Assembly (NCBI GenBank): GCA_021647745.1
Contig: JAKIUB010000031.1
Span: 1-25,827 of the forward strand
Length of the DNA: 25,827 bases
Source: Paracoccaceae bacterium
GTDB taxonomy: Bacteria > Pseudomonadota > Alphaproteobacteria > Rhodobacterales > Rhodobacteraceae
Reading direction: 5' to 3'
The notes under the pieces: model-generated
What the model saw: the letters and a program-made list of their open reading frames with translations, nothing else
What the model was told of the DNA's origin: nothing
Databases searched by the model: none
Shown here: positions 8,921 through 16,933 of the stretch, in pieces
Numbering within the stretch: the stretch's first letter is position 1
How the letters are laid out: the number at the start of each line of letters is the position of its first letter
Translations under genes and position numbers: made by a program

Positions 8921-9751
8921 TTACATACCGGCGCTATAGTCGATGCCATACCATTTGATCGACATTTCGGTCAGGGTGCCATCCGCATGCATGGCCGCTA
9001 CGATCTCGGCGATTTTCGCATCAAGTTCGGCATCGCCTTTGTCAATCGCAACCGAAAGTGGCTCATAGAAAGCAGGGGTGCCAACGATGCGAATCGGGAA
9101 ACCGGCATCTTTCGCAGCCAACAGGGCCGGAAGTGATCCGATTACGCCATCCACCCGCACACCCGCGCCAAGACGAACATCGTTCAGGCAGGTCGAGGTG
9201 TCTTTCATCGAGGAAATTTCACCTGGTACCACATCATACTCGAATGGCGGGGTTCCGACCGCGTCAATTTCCAGATCCTGCTGCAAATACAGCTCATAGG
9301 TGCTGGCGGTTGTTGCGCAAATTCTGGCGCCATTCAGTTCCAGCTTGTCCTGTATAGGCGACTCTTCATGCACAGCAAAACTTGTGGGGGTAAAGTAATA
9401 TACACCCGGAAAGCTAAGCACTTCGGCGCGCGCTGTCGTCGGGGTCATGGAGCCAACGGATATATCCCAGCGGCCTGCCCAGTTGCCAGCAGTGATGATC
9501 GACCAGTCAGGGGTCACAAACTCAATGTCTACGCTCATGCGGCTTGCGATTTCTTTTGCGACATCAACATCGAACCCGTCCATCTCGTTATCATCGTTCA
9601 AGAAAGACTGCGGTGCCCAGTTGGCATCTGTTGCAACGGTCAACATACCCTCGGACATTATCTGATCGAGCACTTCTCCCGCCAATGCAGGGGTGAGCGA
9701 ACTCGCTGAGGCGATGATCGCGGCGGCTATCAATTTTGTGTAGGGTTTCAT
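8921..9751 (-). CDS. Periplasmic amino-acid-binding protein of ABC transporter
   Basis: This 276-residue family 3 extracellular solute-binding protein has a Sec signal peptide: positively charged start, hydrophobic AAAIIASASSL, and probable cleavage after ALA near residue 24. There is no lipobox, so it should be soluble in the periplasm. The mature part starts with the family pattern LTVATDANWAPQSFLNDD and has GFDVDVAKEIASRM. ATG 9751 follows TTAGGAG at good spacing. It is the first gene of the five-gene transporter-aruH-aruI operon, and the 480-bp region upstream should hold the promoter. Ligand is inferred as arginine or another guanidino/basic amino acid only from the enzymes downstream. 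Confidence 0.92.
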   Translation of the reverse strand: MKPYTKLIAAAIIASASSLTPALAGEVLDQIMSEGMLTVATDANWAPQSFLNDDNEMDGFDVDVAKEIASRMSVDIEFVTPDWSIITAGNWAGRWDISVGSMTPTTARAEVLSFPGVYYFTPTSFAVHEESPIQDKLELNGARICATTASTYELYLQQDLEIDAVGTPPFEYDVVPGEISSMKDTSTCLNDVRLGAGVRVDGVIGSLPALLAAKDAGFPIRIVGTPAFYEPLSVAIDKGDAELDAKIAEIVAAMHADGTLTEMSIKWYGIDYSAGM

Positions 9752-9883
9752 ACTTTTCTCCTAAGGTTTCATTTATTATATTTCCACAACAGCATGTTGC
9801 GGCGCTGGACTTCAAGTGGCACCAAGTACCTGAGCTGAGCTACTGCATCCCAAATTACCCGCGTCTGGCCGTTATCTAAAAAT

Positions 9884-9897
9884 AACCTGTGCAGGTT
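9884..9897. promoter_or_regulatory. Operator-like inverted repeat AACCTG-TG-CAGGTT
   Basis: This perfect 6-bp inverted repeat around a 2-bp centre lies about 130 bp upstream of the binding-protein start and 340 bp upstream of the PrpD-like start. A second short inverted pair, gttat (9871-9875) with ataac (9882-9886), overlaps it. The position fits a regulator site for the transporter operon. No specific regulator can be named. Confidence 0.35.
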
Positions 9898-9910
9898 TGT
9901 TTTAGGCCTT

Positions 9911-9936
9911 TTTATAGATCAAATTTATAGATCAAA
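9911..9936. repeat. Perfect 13-bp tandem repeat, two copies
   Basis: The unit TTTATAGATCAAA occurs twice head to tail (9911-9923 and 9924-9936) within the divergent control region. Spaced by 13 bp, the copies would lie on partly different helix faces. It may be a duplicated regulator or promoter element, or a replication slip. Confidence 0.6.
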
Positions 9937-10232
9937 GGGTATTTGCTTATTGCGACTGCTACGCTAGGTGCCAGACTCCTCAATCGGCAAACGAACAATA
10001 TTCATGCGGTCATGAAAAAAGATGACGGCAATTTTCGCCCACTCCTCCACTTGTTGCTTCAATTTGCGGCTTTATTCGCAAAAATGCAAGTGTGCCGTAC
10101 CGACTTATCGCCCACCCCTCGGCCTTGGATCCGGCGCGCAGGTGAAATATATTATTGGCGAAGTGAATTTTGCAGATGTTGCGCAAACTCCAATGACCGA
10201 CAATACTTTTCCCAATCTTGTGAAGGCAGCGG

Positions 10233-11594
10233 ATGATGAAAAAAGATTTTAGCGAATTTGTACTAAATATTTCTTATGATGACATACCCGCTGAAGTTCT
10301 GGCCATCATGCATCGCAGCTTGCTGGACACAATTGGCGTTGCCGCCATCGGTAGCCAGTCAGAAATATCGGCGATTGTGAAAAAATTCACCGCCATGCAC
10401 ATGCCTTGCGGCGTGGCCACCCCTGCTGCACATATGCTGTTTGGCGGCCAGAAAACCAGCCCGATGGGGGCGGCGATGGCGGGCGCGTTCAGCATAGATT
10501 CCATTGATGCCCATGACGGGTATTCCGCCGTGAAAGGCCATGCAGGCTCAGCTGTATTACCAGGGGTATTGGCCATCATTGATGCGTTGCTAAACGAAGG
10601 AAAATCCGTTTCGGGCCAAGATTTGATCGTCGCGCTCACGATTGGCTACGAGGTATCCTACCGCGCGGGCCTGACCCTGCACGCCACCACGCCGGATTAC
10701 CACACCTCGGGCGCATGGACCGCCGTAGGCGTTGCCGCTGCCGGGGCCAGATTGCTCGGCCTTGACGAGAGCCAACTAAACCACGCCGTTGGCATCGCGG
10801 AATACCATGGGCCACGAAGCCAGATGCTGCGCTGTATCGACCACCCGACCATGCTGCGTGACGGGGTTGGCTGGGGCGCGCCTACAGGCGTTAGCGCTGC
10901 CTATCTGGCGGCTGAAGGCTTTACCGGCGCACCCGCCATTACGGTGGATAGCAACGAGGCCGCGCCTTTCTGGGATGATCTGGGGGAACGTTGGGAGGTC
11001 AGCAACACCCATTACAAAGCCTATCCGGTGTGCCGCTGGGCGCATCCGGCCATTGATGCGGTTTCGGATTTGATGAAAGAGCACAATCTTAAAAGCCACC
11101 AGATCGAGCGCGCCCGAATTTCAACCTTCCATTACGCCACCCGCCTTGCCGGGCACGCGCCGCAATCGATTGACGAGCTGACCTATGCACTGGCCTACCC
11201 GTTTGCCATCATGGCTGCGCGCGGCAAAATCGGCATCGAGGAATTGCAGCCCTCCATTCTGGCCGACCCTGAAATCCAACGCATCAGCCGCGCCACATCC
11301 ATTGTGGAATCCGAACATTATACCAAAATAAGCACCCGCAAACGCTGGGCCGATGTCACCCTGTATTTAACCGACGGCAGCGAGCTGAAATCCGACCCCT
11401 ACACCCCGCGCGGCGACCCCGATAACCCGCTCTCAGATGCCGAAATCAGCGCAAAGTTCCACCTTTTCACCGATAGCATTCTGGGCAAACCCCGCGCCGA
11501 CAGTATTGAGGCAATCGTTACCAAACCGGCGGCTGATATAGATTTGTCCGCGCTGTTTGAGCTTGTCTTTCCTGCGCCGTTGAGCGCAATCTAA
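10233..11594 (+). CDS. MmgE/PrpD family protein
   Basis: This protein of about 453 residues belongs to the 2-methylcitrate dehydratase (PrpD)/MmgE fold. Family features seen are the N-terminal helical domain with SLLDTIGVAAIGS, DSIDAHDGYSAVKGHAGSAVLPG near residue 90, and the all-alpha core ending before a small C-terminal domain. The family also includes cis-aconitate decarboxylase and iminodisuccinate epimerase, so a dehydratase, decarboxylase or epimerase role on a small polycarboxylate is possible and 2-methylcitrate is not assured. No prpB or prpC is nearby. GAAGG at 10222-10226 serves either of two adjacent ATG codons (10233, 10236). It is divergent from the transporter operon and may share its control. 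Confidence 0.85.
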   Translation: MMKKDFSEFVLNISYDDIPAEVLAIMHRSLLDTIGVAAIGSQSEISAIVKKFTAMHMPCGVATPAAHMLFGGQKTSPMGAAMAGAFSIDSIDAHDGYSAVKGHAGSAVLPGVLAIIDALLNEGKSVSGQDLIVALTIGYEVSYRAGLTLHATTPDYHTSGAWTAVGVAAAGARLLGLDESQLNHAVGIAEYHGPRSQMLRCIDHPTMLRDGVGWGAPTGVSAAYLAAEGFTGAPAITVDSNEAAPFWDDLGERWEVSNTHYKAYPVCRWAHPAIDAVSDLMKEHNLKSHQIERARISTFHYATRLAGHAPQSIDELTYALAYPFAIMAARGKIGIEELQPSILADPEIQRISRATSIVESEHYTKISTRKRWADVTLYLTDGSELKSDPYTPRGDPDNPLSDAEISAKFHLFTDSILGKPRADSIEAIVTKPAADIDLSALFELVFPAPLSAI

Positions 11595-11628
11595 AAAGTG
11601 AAAACCGGTTTTTGGGTTGCGCGTCACA

Positions 11629-11909
11629 TCAATATATAGCGTCAGCGATAGTTGATGTTTGCGTTGCCAAAACAGCCCAAGGTCCGTTTTGAATCCATAG
11701 GTTGGTGTCTAATATTTGGGCCATTTCGTCGATCTGTTTGGCCATAATTTCGGCATCAGTTACTGACCCGGGAGCAGAACTGATCTCAGAAGGCGAGTCT
11801 TTCCCAGCGTCGAGATTCCGACGCCCTGGCCGATAACGGTTTGTTATTTTGATTGGTTAAAAAAATATGCAGCGCCAAGAAGCGCTTCCCCGATGAATAG
11901 GTATTTCAT
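11629..11909 (-). pseudogene. Frame-disrupted small membrane-anchored protein behind pyrG
   Basis: An ATG at 11909 has AAAGGATGG about 9 bp upstream and starts MKYLFIGEALLGAAYFFNQS, a short hydrophobic segment, then hits a stop. Adding one A to the AAAA run near 11848-11851 joins it to a 70-codon open frame that ends at TGA 11629-11631 and reads like real protein (for example DAEIMAKQIDEMAQILDTNL). The repaired product would be about 93 residues: an N-terminal membrane anchor and a soluble acidic tail. It follows the pyrG stop by 22 bp on the same strand. I do not recognise a family. Either the gene is broken, or the base was lost in sequencing. A weak hairpin with a T7 run (about 11854-11876) could alternatively be a pyrG terminator. 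Confidence 0.45.
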
Positions 11910-11931
11910 TCCAAATCCATCCTTTTGTTGG

Positions 11932-13575
11932 TTACACCAAGCGGCTTTGCTTCACTGCGGCCTCAACGAAGCTGGCGAAAAGCGGGTGAGGCTCAAAGGG
12001 GCGGGATTTTAGCTCGGGGTGAAATTGCACACCGATAAACCACGGGTGATCTTTGATCTCGACCGTTTCGGGCAGCTTGCCATCCGGCGAGATGCCCGAA
12101 AAAATCAGCCCGCCAGCCTCTAGCTGCTCACGGTAGCGCATATCGACCTCGTAGCGGTGGCGGTGGCGCTCGGATATTTCGGTGGTGCCGTAAATCTCGG
12201 CGATATGCGAGCCTGCCTTCAGCGTGGCATTATAGGCGCCAAGCCGCATGGTGCCGCCTTTGTCGTCGCCCGCTGCACGCTGGATGGTGCGGTTGCCCTC
12301 GACCCATTCTTTCAGGTGATAAACGATGGGGGTAAAACGCTTTTCGCCGGCTTCATGGTCAAATTCTTCCGATCCGGCATCGGCAATGCCCGCCAGATTG
12401 CGCGCGGCCTCCGTAACCGCCATTTGCATGCCCAGACAGATGCCGAAATACGGCACGTTATGCTCACGGGCATAGCGGGCAGCGTTGATCATGCCCTCGG
12501 TGCCGCGCTCGCCAAAACCGCCGGGCACGAGGATGGCGTTAAAGCCCTCAAGGTGCGGGGTCACATCACCCTCACCCTCGAACAGCTCGGAATCAATCCA
12601 TTTGGCAATCACCTTCACCCGGTTTTTGATGCCGCCATGGGTCAGCGCCTCGGCGATACTTTTATAGGCATCGCCAAGCTGGGTGTATTTGCCGACAATG
12701 GCGATTTTCACCTCGCCCTCGGGAGCGTTGATCGCCTCCATCACCTCGTTCCATTTGGTCATGTCCGGCTCGGGCGCATCGATGATGCCAAAAGCATCAA
12801 GCACCGCTTGGTCCATGCCCTCGCGGTGATAGGCGAGCGGGGCATCATAAATCGATTCCAGATCCAGCGCCGGGATCACCGCCTCGGGGCGGACATTGCA
12901 AAACAGTGCCAGCTTGGCGCGCTCTTTTTCAGGAATAGGACGCTCGGCGCGGCACATCAGGATATCAGGCGCAATGCCGATGGAGCGCAGCTCTTTCACC
13001 GAATGCTGGGTGGGCTTGGTTTTCAGCTCGCCAGCCGCAGCAATATAGGGCACCAGCGTGAGGTGCATAAAAATACACTCGCCGCGCCGGTCTTGGCTGA
13101 ATTGCCTTATCGCTTCGAAAAACGGCAGGGCTTCGATATCGCCCACCGTGCCGCCGATTTCGCAGAGCATGAAATCAACCTCGTCATCGCCGATCTCGAT
13201 GAAATCCTTGATCTCGTTGGTGACATGCGGAATGACCTGAATGGTTTTGCCAAGGTAATCGCCACGGCGCTCCTTTTCCAGCACGGTGGAATAGATGCGC
13301 CCGGAGGAAACACTATCAGTCTGGCGCGCCGAAACCCCGGTGAAGCGCTCATAATGGCCAAGGTCGAGATCGGTCTCGGCGCCATCATCGGTGACAAACA
13401 CCTCGCCATGCTCAAAGGGTGACATGGTGCCGGGGTCGACATTCAGATAAGGGTCAAGCTTGCGCAGTCGCACGGTGTAGCCCCGTGCCTGAAGCAGTGC
13501 GCCAAGTGCGGCCGAGGCCAGCCCCTTGCCAAGGGATGAAACCACACCGCCGGTGATGAAAATATATCGTGCCAT
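11932..13575 (-). CDS. pyrG: CTP synthase
   Basis: CTP synthase aminates UTP to CTP with ATP and glutamine. The product of 547 residues matches the family length. The amidoligase domain starts with the classic MARYIFITGGVVSSLGKGL and has DPYLNVDPGTMSPFEHGEVFVTDDGAETDLDLGHYERF in segments near residues 40-80. The C-terminal class I glutamine amidotransferase domain has the nucleophile Cys in YFGICLGMQMA and the His/Glu pair in VQFHPELKSRP. I chose ATG 13575 by family N-terminus. An in-frame ATG at 13608 would add 11 residues and has the better ribosome site (AGAGG), so the true start is slightly uncertain. It is divergent from yebC. Confidence 0.97.
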   Translation of the reverse strand: MARYIFITGGVVSSLGKGLASAALGALLQARGYTVRLRKLDPYLNVDPGTMSPFEHGEVFVTDDGAETDLDLGHYERFTGVSARQTDSVSSGRIYSTVLEKERRGDYLGKTIQVIPHVTNEIKDFIEIGDDEVDFMLCEIGGTVGDIEALPFFEAIRQFSQDRRGECIFMHLTLVPYIAAAGELKTKPTQHSVKELRSIGIAPDILMCRAERPIPEKERAKLALFCNVRPEAVIPALDLESIYDAPLAYHREGMDQAVLDAFGIIDAPEPDMTKWNEVMEAINAPEGEVKIAIVGKYTQLGDAYKSIAEALTHGGIKNRVKVIAKWIDSELFEGEGDVTPHLEGFNAILVPGGFGERGTEGMINAARYAREHNVPYFGICLGMQMAVTEAARNLAGIADAGSEEFDHEAGEKRFTPIVYHLKEWVEGNRTIQRAAGDDKGGTMRLGAYNATLKAGSHIAEIYGTTEISERHRHRYEVDMRYREQLEAGGLIFSGISPDGKLPETVEIKDHPWFIGVQFHPELKSRPFEPHPLFASFVEAAVKQSRLV

Positions 13576-13828
13576 GCCTGTTTGGCCCCCGTGAGAATCG
13601 TTTTTCATGAGAACGCGCCTCTGTGGCTTTTCGCTCTATCACGGGGTTCAAGACTAACAGATGATTGCGCGGGCAGGCAAGGGGCTGAGGCCGGTATATT
13701 GTGGATAACACAAAAATAATGGCCGGCTCTTGTGTTTGGCCTGCGGTGCTTCTGGCAGGTTCGGCTTGCGGGGCGGGGCGGGTTTGCGTATAGAACGGGC
13801 AGATAAAACCAGCAGCGTGGAGGCGGCA

Positions 13829-14575
13829 ATGGCGGGCCATTCAAAATGGGCAAATATCCAGCATCGCAAGGGGCGGCAGGATAAGCTGCGCTCCAAGCTT
13901 TTCTCTAAACTCGCCAAAGAAATAACCGTGGCCGCCAAGATGGGTGACCCGGACCCGGATAAAAACCCCCGTCTGCGCCTTGCGGTAAAAGAAGCCAAAA
14001 AGGTTTCAGTGCCAAAGGATGTAATCGAGCGCGCGATCAAGAAATCGACAACGACTGACGGCGATAACTATGACGAGATCCGCTATGAGGGTTACGGCCC
14101 CGCAGGGGTGGCGGTGATCGTGGAAGCCATGACCGACAACCGCAACCGCACCGCCTCTTCCGTGCGCTCTATCTTTACCAAATCCGGCGGAAATCTGGCT
14201 GAAACCGGCGCGGTTTCCTTCATGTTTGATCGGGTCGGGGAGGTGGTTTATCCCGCTGCGGCGGGTGATGCCGATGCGATGATGGATGCCGCTATCGAGG
14301 CCGGTGGCGAGGATGTGGAAAGCTCTGAAGAAGGGCATATTATCTATTGTGCGCCCAGCGACCTAAACGATGTATCGACCGCGCTGGAAGTGGCGCTCGG
14401 GGAGTCGGAATCAACAAAACTGATCTGGAAGCCCCAGACCACCACCGAGCTGGATTTTGTTGCTGCCGAAAAGCTGCTGCGCCTGATCGAAACCCTCGAA
14501 GATGATGATGATGTGCAGAGTGTGACCACCAATTTTGAAATTTCGGACGAGGTGATGGCGCAACTTGGCGTCTAG
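13829..14575 (+). CDS. yebC: YebC/PmpR/TACO1 family protein
   Basis: This 248-residue YebC-family protein starts with the hallmark MAGHSKWANIQHRKGRQD and has GGNLAETGAVSFMFDR in the middle domain. Members are described as DNA-binding regulators (PmpR-type) or ribosome-associated factors that help translate difficult proline stretches. Which applies here is not visible. ATG 13829 has GGAGG at 13819-13823; the longer frame back to 13730 is not homologous. It stands alone between the divergent pyrG and tRNA-Arg. An imperfect hairpin (atctga...tcagat, 14610-14627) lies after its stop, without a clear T run. Confidence 0.96.
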   Translation: MAGHSKWANIQHRKGRQDKLRSKLFSKLAKEITVAAKMGDPDPDKNPRLRLAVKEAKKVSVPKDVIERAIKKSTTTDGDNYDEIRYEGYGPAGVAVIVEAMTDNRNRTASSVRSIFTKSGGNLAETGAVSFMFDRVGEVVYPAAAGDADAMMDAAIEAGGEDVESSEEGHIIYCAPSDLNDVSTALEVALGESESTKLIWKPQTTTELDFVAAEKLLRLIETLEDDDDVQSVTTNFEISDEVMAQLGV

Positions 14576-14729
14576 CTTTATGTATCTGAGCAATGCTATC
14601 CTACCCTCGATCTGACGGCTTTCAGATAGGCTTTATGGCCGCCTGTGGTCAGCTAAGTCCGATTGGAAAGCAGCCACTCAGATCGTCGGTAATCTTCACC
14701 GCATACTCGCTATCGCGGCCACCAACCAT

Positions 14730-14750
14730 AGCCCCATGATACGGGGTTTT
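14730..14750 (+). terminator. Possible intrinsic terminator upstream of tRNA-Arg
   Basis: CCCC (14732-14735) pairs with GGGG (14743-14746), with a wobble and an A-T pair extending the stem, followed directly by TTTT. The stem is short, so this is tentative. It could end yebC transcription. Confidence 0.3.
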
Positions 14751-14823
14751 GAACACCCTCCATATTTCACCAAGCCCCCGCCAATTCCCGATTGCAACCT
14801 TCATTCTGCAGCGCTATATACCC

Positions 14824-14905
<82 letters not shown>

Positions 14906-15052
14906 GTTTTTCTCCTTAAATACAGCAACTTACGAATTTGGGCGATTCCGCCCATTGGTCTCGTGTACACAGTATGTACGCACTACGTCTGTTTTCGCGC
15001 GTTTCGTGAAGGTTTTGTTCCTTCAAAATTCTACATTGGATGAGGTGAAGCC

Positions 15053-15873
15053 ATGAGCTTTCATGTCACGTCAATTTGCACAAACCATAAATTCGGATCT
15101 GCCACTCGCAAGCAGGTTATTACCTTTCTGGCTGATAAGGCCAGCGATGATGGGTCTGGCATTTGGTGCTCTAAAGGAACAATTGCTCAGAGTACGGAAT
15201 TAAGTAAAAGCACCGTTAAGAGAACCATCACCCAGTTTCTGAATGAGGGCATCATTTTGGAAACCGGCAAGCGGTCTAACAGTCGCGGATATACGGTTGA
15301 ATATCGCATCAATCTTGATCAGGTAGCGCAGCTTCCTCTGACCAAAGAGCTGCCGGAAACGACGGGGGTCACAGTGAACCCCGTTCAGCATGAACCCCAA
15401 ACCATCCCTTAACCATCCTTAAACCACCTACGCGCAAGCGCACAGGGGCGGAGGCAGATAGCTCTTCGAAAGAATTTGAAACTGTCTGGGGCGCATTTCC
15501 TGAAGACCGGAGGCGGAACAAGGAAACCTGTCAGCAGATATTTGACGAAGCAATATCGCAAGGCGTAGCGCCAGAGGATATTCTTGCAGCAGTTCAAGCT
15601 TACGCTCAAACCACGGCGGGTTACACGCGCGGCAAAGTCAAATTCTCGGATAATTGGTTTCGCAGCGGCTCTTGGGTAGACCATGTGACGGCACGGACCG
15701 AGGCAGAAAAATCCAATGCGCTTGTTTTGCAGGATTCACTGGAGCGTTGCAAAAGCTGGATTTCAAACCGTAGCTCGATGTGCGCGCACATCAGCAAAGC
15801 CCAGATTGAAGCGCTGATTGCCAATGGCGACGTCATCCCATCAATGCTGATTGCTGCGGGGATTGAGCGATGA
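15053..15873 (+). pseudogene. Replication-type winged-helix protein, broken by a frameshift
   Basis: The first part (15053-15412) encodes a helix-turn-helix domain (HTH_36-like) with DKASDDGSGIWCSKGTIAQS and STVKRTITQFLNEGIIL, as in plasmid/phage replication and primosomal proteins. The frame then stops at TAA. A second open frame covers 15394-15873 without any ATG near its beginning and carries the sort of C-terminal domain that follows in such proteins (ETVWGAFPEDRRRNKETCQQ, then SDNWFRSGSWVDHV). Adding one C to CCCC at 15395-15398 joins both into a protein of about 273 residues. ATG 15053 has GAGGTG upstream. So this is one gene with a 1-bp loss or a sequencing slip. Its end overlaps the next gene by ATGA. 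Confidence 0.6.
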
Positions 15874-16298
15874 GGTTTATCCAGAACAATAGGAAGTCAG
15901 GCTCGCTTAGTGTGAGTGGCCAGCATACTTTTGTGGCCACGCGATGCTTTGGCTGCCAAAAGGCTGGCGATGGGTGGCTGCGCCTCCCCTTCGAACCCCT
16001 CAATCGGCTTGCAGCCGATTCAAAGGCAGAGCGCACCTACAGGACCACCCGCCGGATGCTGATGAACGAGGAATTGGCGGAGATACGCAAAAGCCCGAGA
16101 CGGCTGATCCTGAGCAGCGTGGCGATAGCGGCAACGATCACCGCGATCTTCTGGTCCGGCCCGAGCCTCTGGATGATGTGGCAGCTGGGCAACGTGACGG
16201 TGCAGACCGCCGAGAACGGGACGTTTCTGATCCTGCCCCCGACGGCGCAGACGGGCTGGACCTGCGGCGGCAATCCCTGCGTGAAACTGAAGGAGTAA
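15870..16298 (+). CDS. MbeB/MobB-like mobilization membrane protein, apparently chimeric
   Basis: This 142-residue frame begins at ATG 15870, overlapping the stop of the preceding gene (ATGA). The C-terminal ~75 residues resemble MbeB/MobB proteins of ColE1-type mobilizable plasmids: a membrane helix near 79-97 (LILSSVAIAATITAIFW), then a tail with NGTFLILPPTAQTGW and CVKL. The coiled-coil N-terminus normal for MbeB is missing. The first ~60 residues (FVATRCFGCQKAGDGWLRLP) look like a different small gene. A deletion fusing two genes near 16030-16070 would explain this. The family call is from memory of the C-terminal pattern and the neighbouring genes. Confidence 0.45.
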   Translation: MRFIQNNRKSGSLSVSGQHTFVATRCFGCQKAGDGWLRLPFEPLNRLAADSKAERTYRTTRRMLMNEELAEIRKSPRRLILSSVAIAATITAIFWSGPSLWMMWQLGNVTVQTAENGTFLILPPTAQTGWTCGGNPCVKLKE

Positions 16299-16612
16299 GT
16301 GATGAACAATCTAACCCAGATCGAAAAGGCGCTGTTGAAAGAATTCGAGAGCTTGGCCGCAACATTCGCGGATTTGGCGCAGCAGCAATCAACACTATCC
16401 GCTCACTATTCGGCCACAGTAACCGCGCTGACCAACCGTCAGAACAGGCTAGAAACGCATTTGCAGCAAGTGAGCGCAGCCTTGGAACAGCAGAACGCCT
16501 CAACCAAAGCGCTGATCGAGAAAGCCAGTCGATTGAGTGGCGGTTGGAGCTGAAGGAGTTCGGCAAGGGCGTTCAAAGGGAGCTTGAGCGCGGGTATGAG
16601 CGGGAGCGGTGA
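15911..16612 (+). pseudogene. Relaxase C-terminal remnant overlapping mbeB/mbeD-like genes
   Basis: This frame is open from after TAG 15908-15910 to TGA 16610-16612, with about 222 codons from the first ATG at 15944. It has the charged, Arg/Gln/Glu-rich composition of the C-terminal tail of MobA/MbeA relaxases (for example ERIRELGRNIRGFGAAAINT, then ASERSLGTAERLNQSADRE). No relaxase catalytic motif (Tyr, or the HxDxxxP/HEN metal motif) is present, so the N-terminal enzyme part is gone. In ColE1-type plasmids, mbeB and mbeD lie inside mbeA in another frame. Here the MbeB- and MbeD-like frames overlap this tail in just that way, which is the main support. Confidence 0.45.
16302..16553 (+). CDS. 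MbeD/MobD-like small coiled-coil mobilization protein
   Basis: This 83-residue protein starts MNNLTQIEKALLKEFESLAA and is almost entirely predicted coiled coil, rich in Gln, Leu and Ala, like the MbeD/MobD family (entry exclusion/mobilization accessory of ColE1-type plasmids). AGGAG at 16291-16295 lies 6 bp before ATG 16302. The preceding MbeB-like frame stops at 16298, so the two are likely coupled. It lies wholly inside the relaxase tail frame, as in ColE1 mob loci. Without a relaxase it probably has no present function. Confidence 0.55.
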   Translation: MNNLTQIEKALLKEFESLAATFADLAQQQSTLSAHYSATVTALTNRQNRLETHLQQVSAALEQQNASTKALIEKASRLSGGWS

Positions 16613-16652
16613 AGGCTGCACAATCAATTATTCAAACCTTGAAAGGGAAAAC

Positions 16653-16933
16653 AATGGCAGAAGCTTCAATCGTATTTCGGAAAAGGACATGGCGTCTACG
16701 CCGAAAATTTATATGGACTATATGGACGCAGCGGCAAAATTGGCTACAGGACAGAATATGCTGCATTTTCAATCAATTCAAATCTGCTTATACCCAATGG
16801 CAGGATTGCACGTCTTGAAACAGAATTCTCTGCGTTGAAATTAGGTGATCGTAACAAAAACCACACTTACCGACTACCAAAAAGAGAGCGGAGCTCACCT
16901 AATCTGGCTCATAGCTGCATCCTTCGCTTTTGA
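16653..16933 (+). pseudogene. Frame-disrupted small ORF, function unknown
   Basis: ATG 16653 has AAAGGGA about 6 bp upstream and starts MAEASIVF. A second frame, open from about 16640 to TGA 16931-16933 with no start of its own, reads GKGHGVYAENLYGLYGRSG and later NLLIPNGRIARLETEFSALK, which looks like true protein. One extra base near 16676-16680 would join them. The last ~30 bases overlap the 3' end of the AIPR gene on the other strand and are probably not original. I do not recognise a family. Chance coding is possible. Confidence 0.28.

Larger units (their letters stand above)
9752..10232. other. Divergent promoter region without a gene
   Basis: This 481-bp gap lies between the outward-reading transporter operon and the PrpD-like gene. 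Short open frames on the plus strand inside it have no recognisable protein character. It holds a 14-bp operator-like inverted repeat and a 13-bp perfect tandem repeat (listed separately), plus AT-rich stretches that could carry promoters in both directions. No promoter could be assigned with confidence. Confidence 0.6.

Noticed and set aside
12157..13422. 421-codon open frame on the plus strand across pyrG
   Set aside because: It is antisense to the clear CTP synthase gene, has no domain-like blocks, and arises from GC-rich codon bias.
15390..15402. Programmed -1 frameshift at CCCCAAAC in the HTH gene
   Set aside because: The heptamer is not in the X-XXY-YYZ register for the incoming frame and there is no evident downstream pseudoknot; an indel is simpler.
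16584..16838. 84-codon plus-strand frame starting at 16584
   Set aside because: It starts inside the relaxase tail, and its residues look random compared with the other frame of the same stretch.
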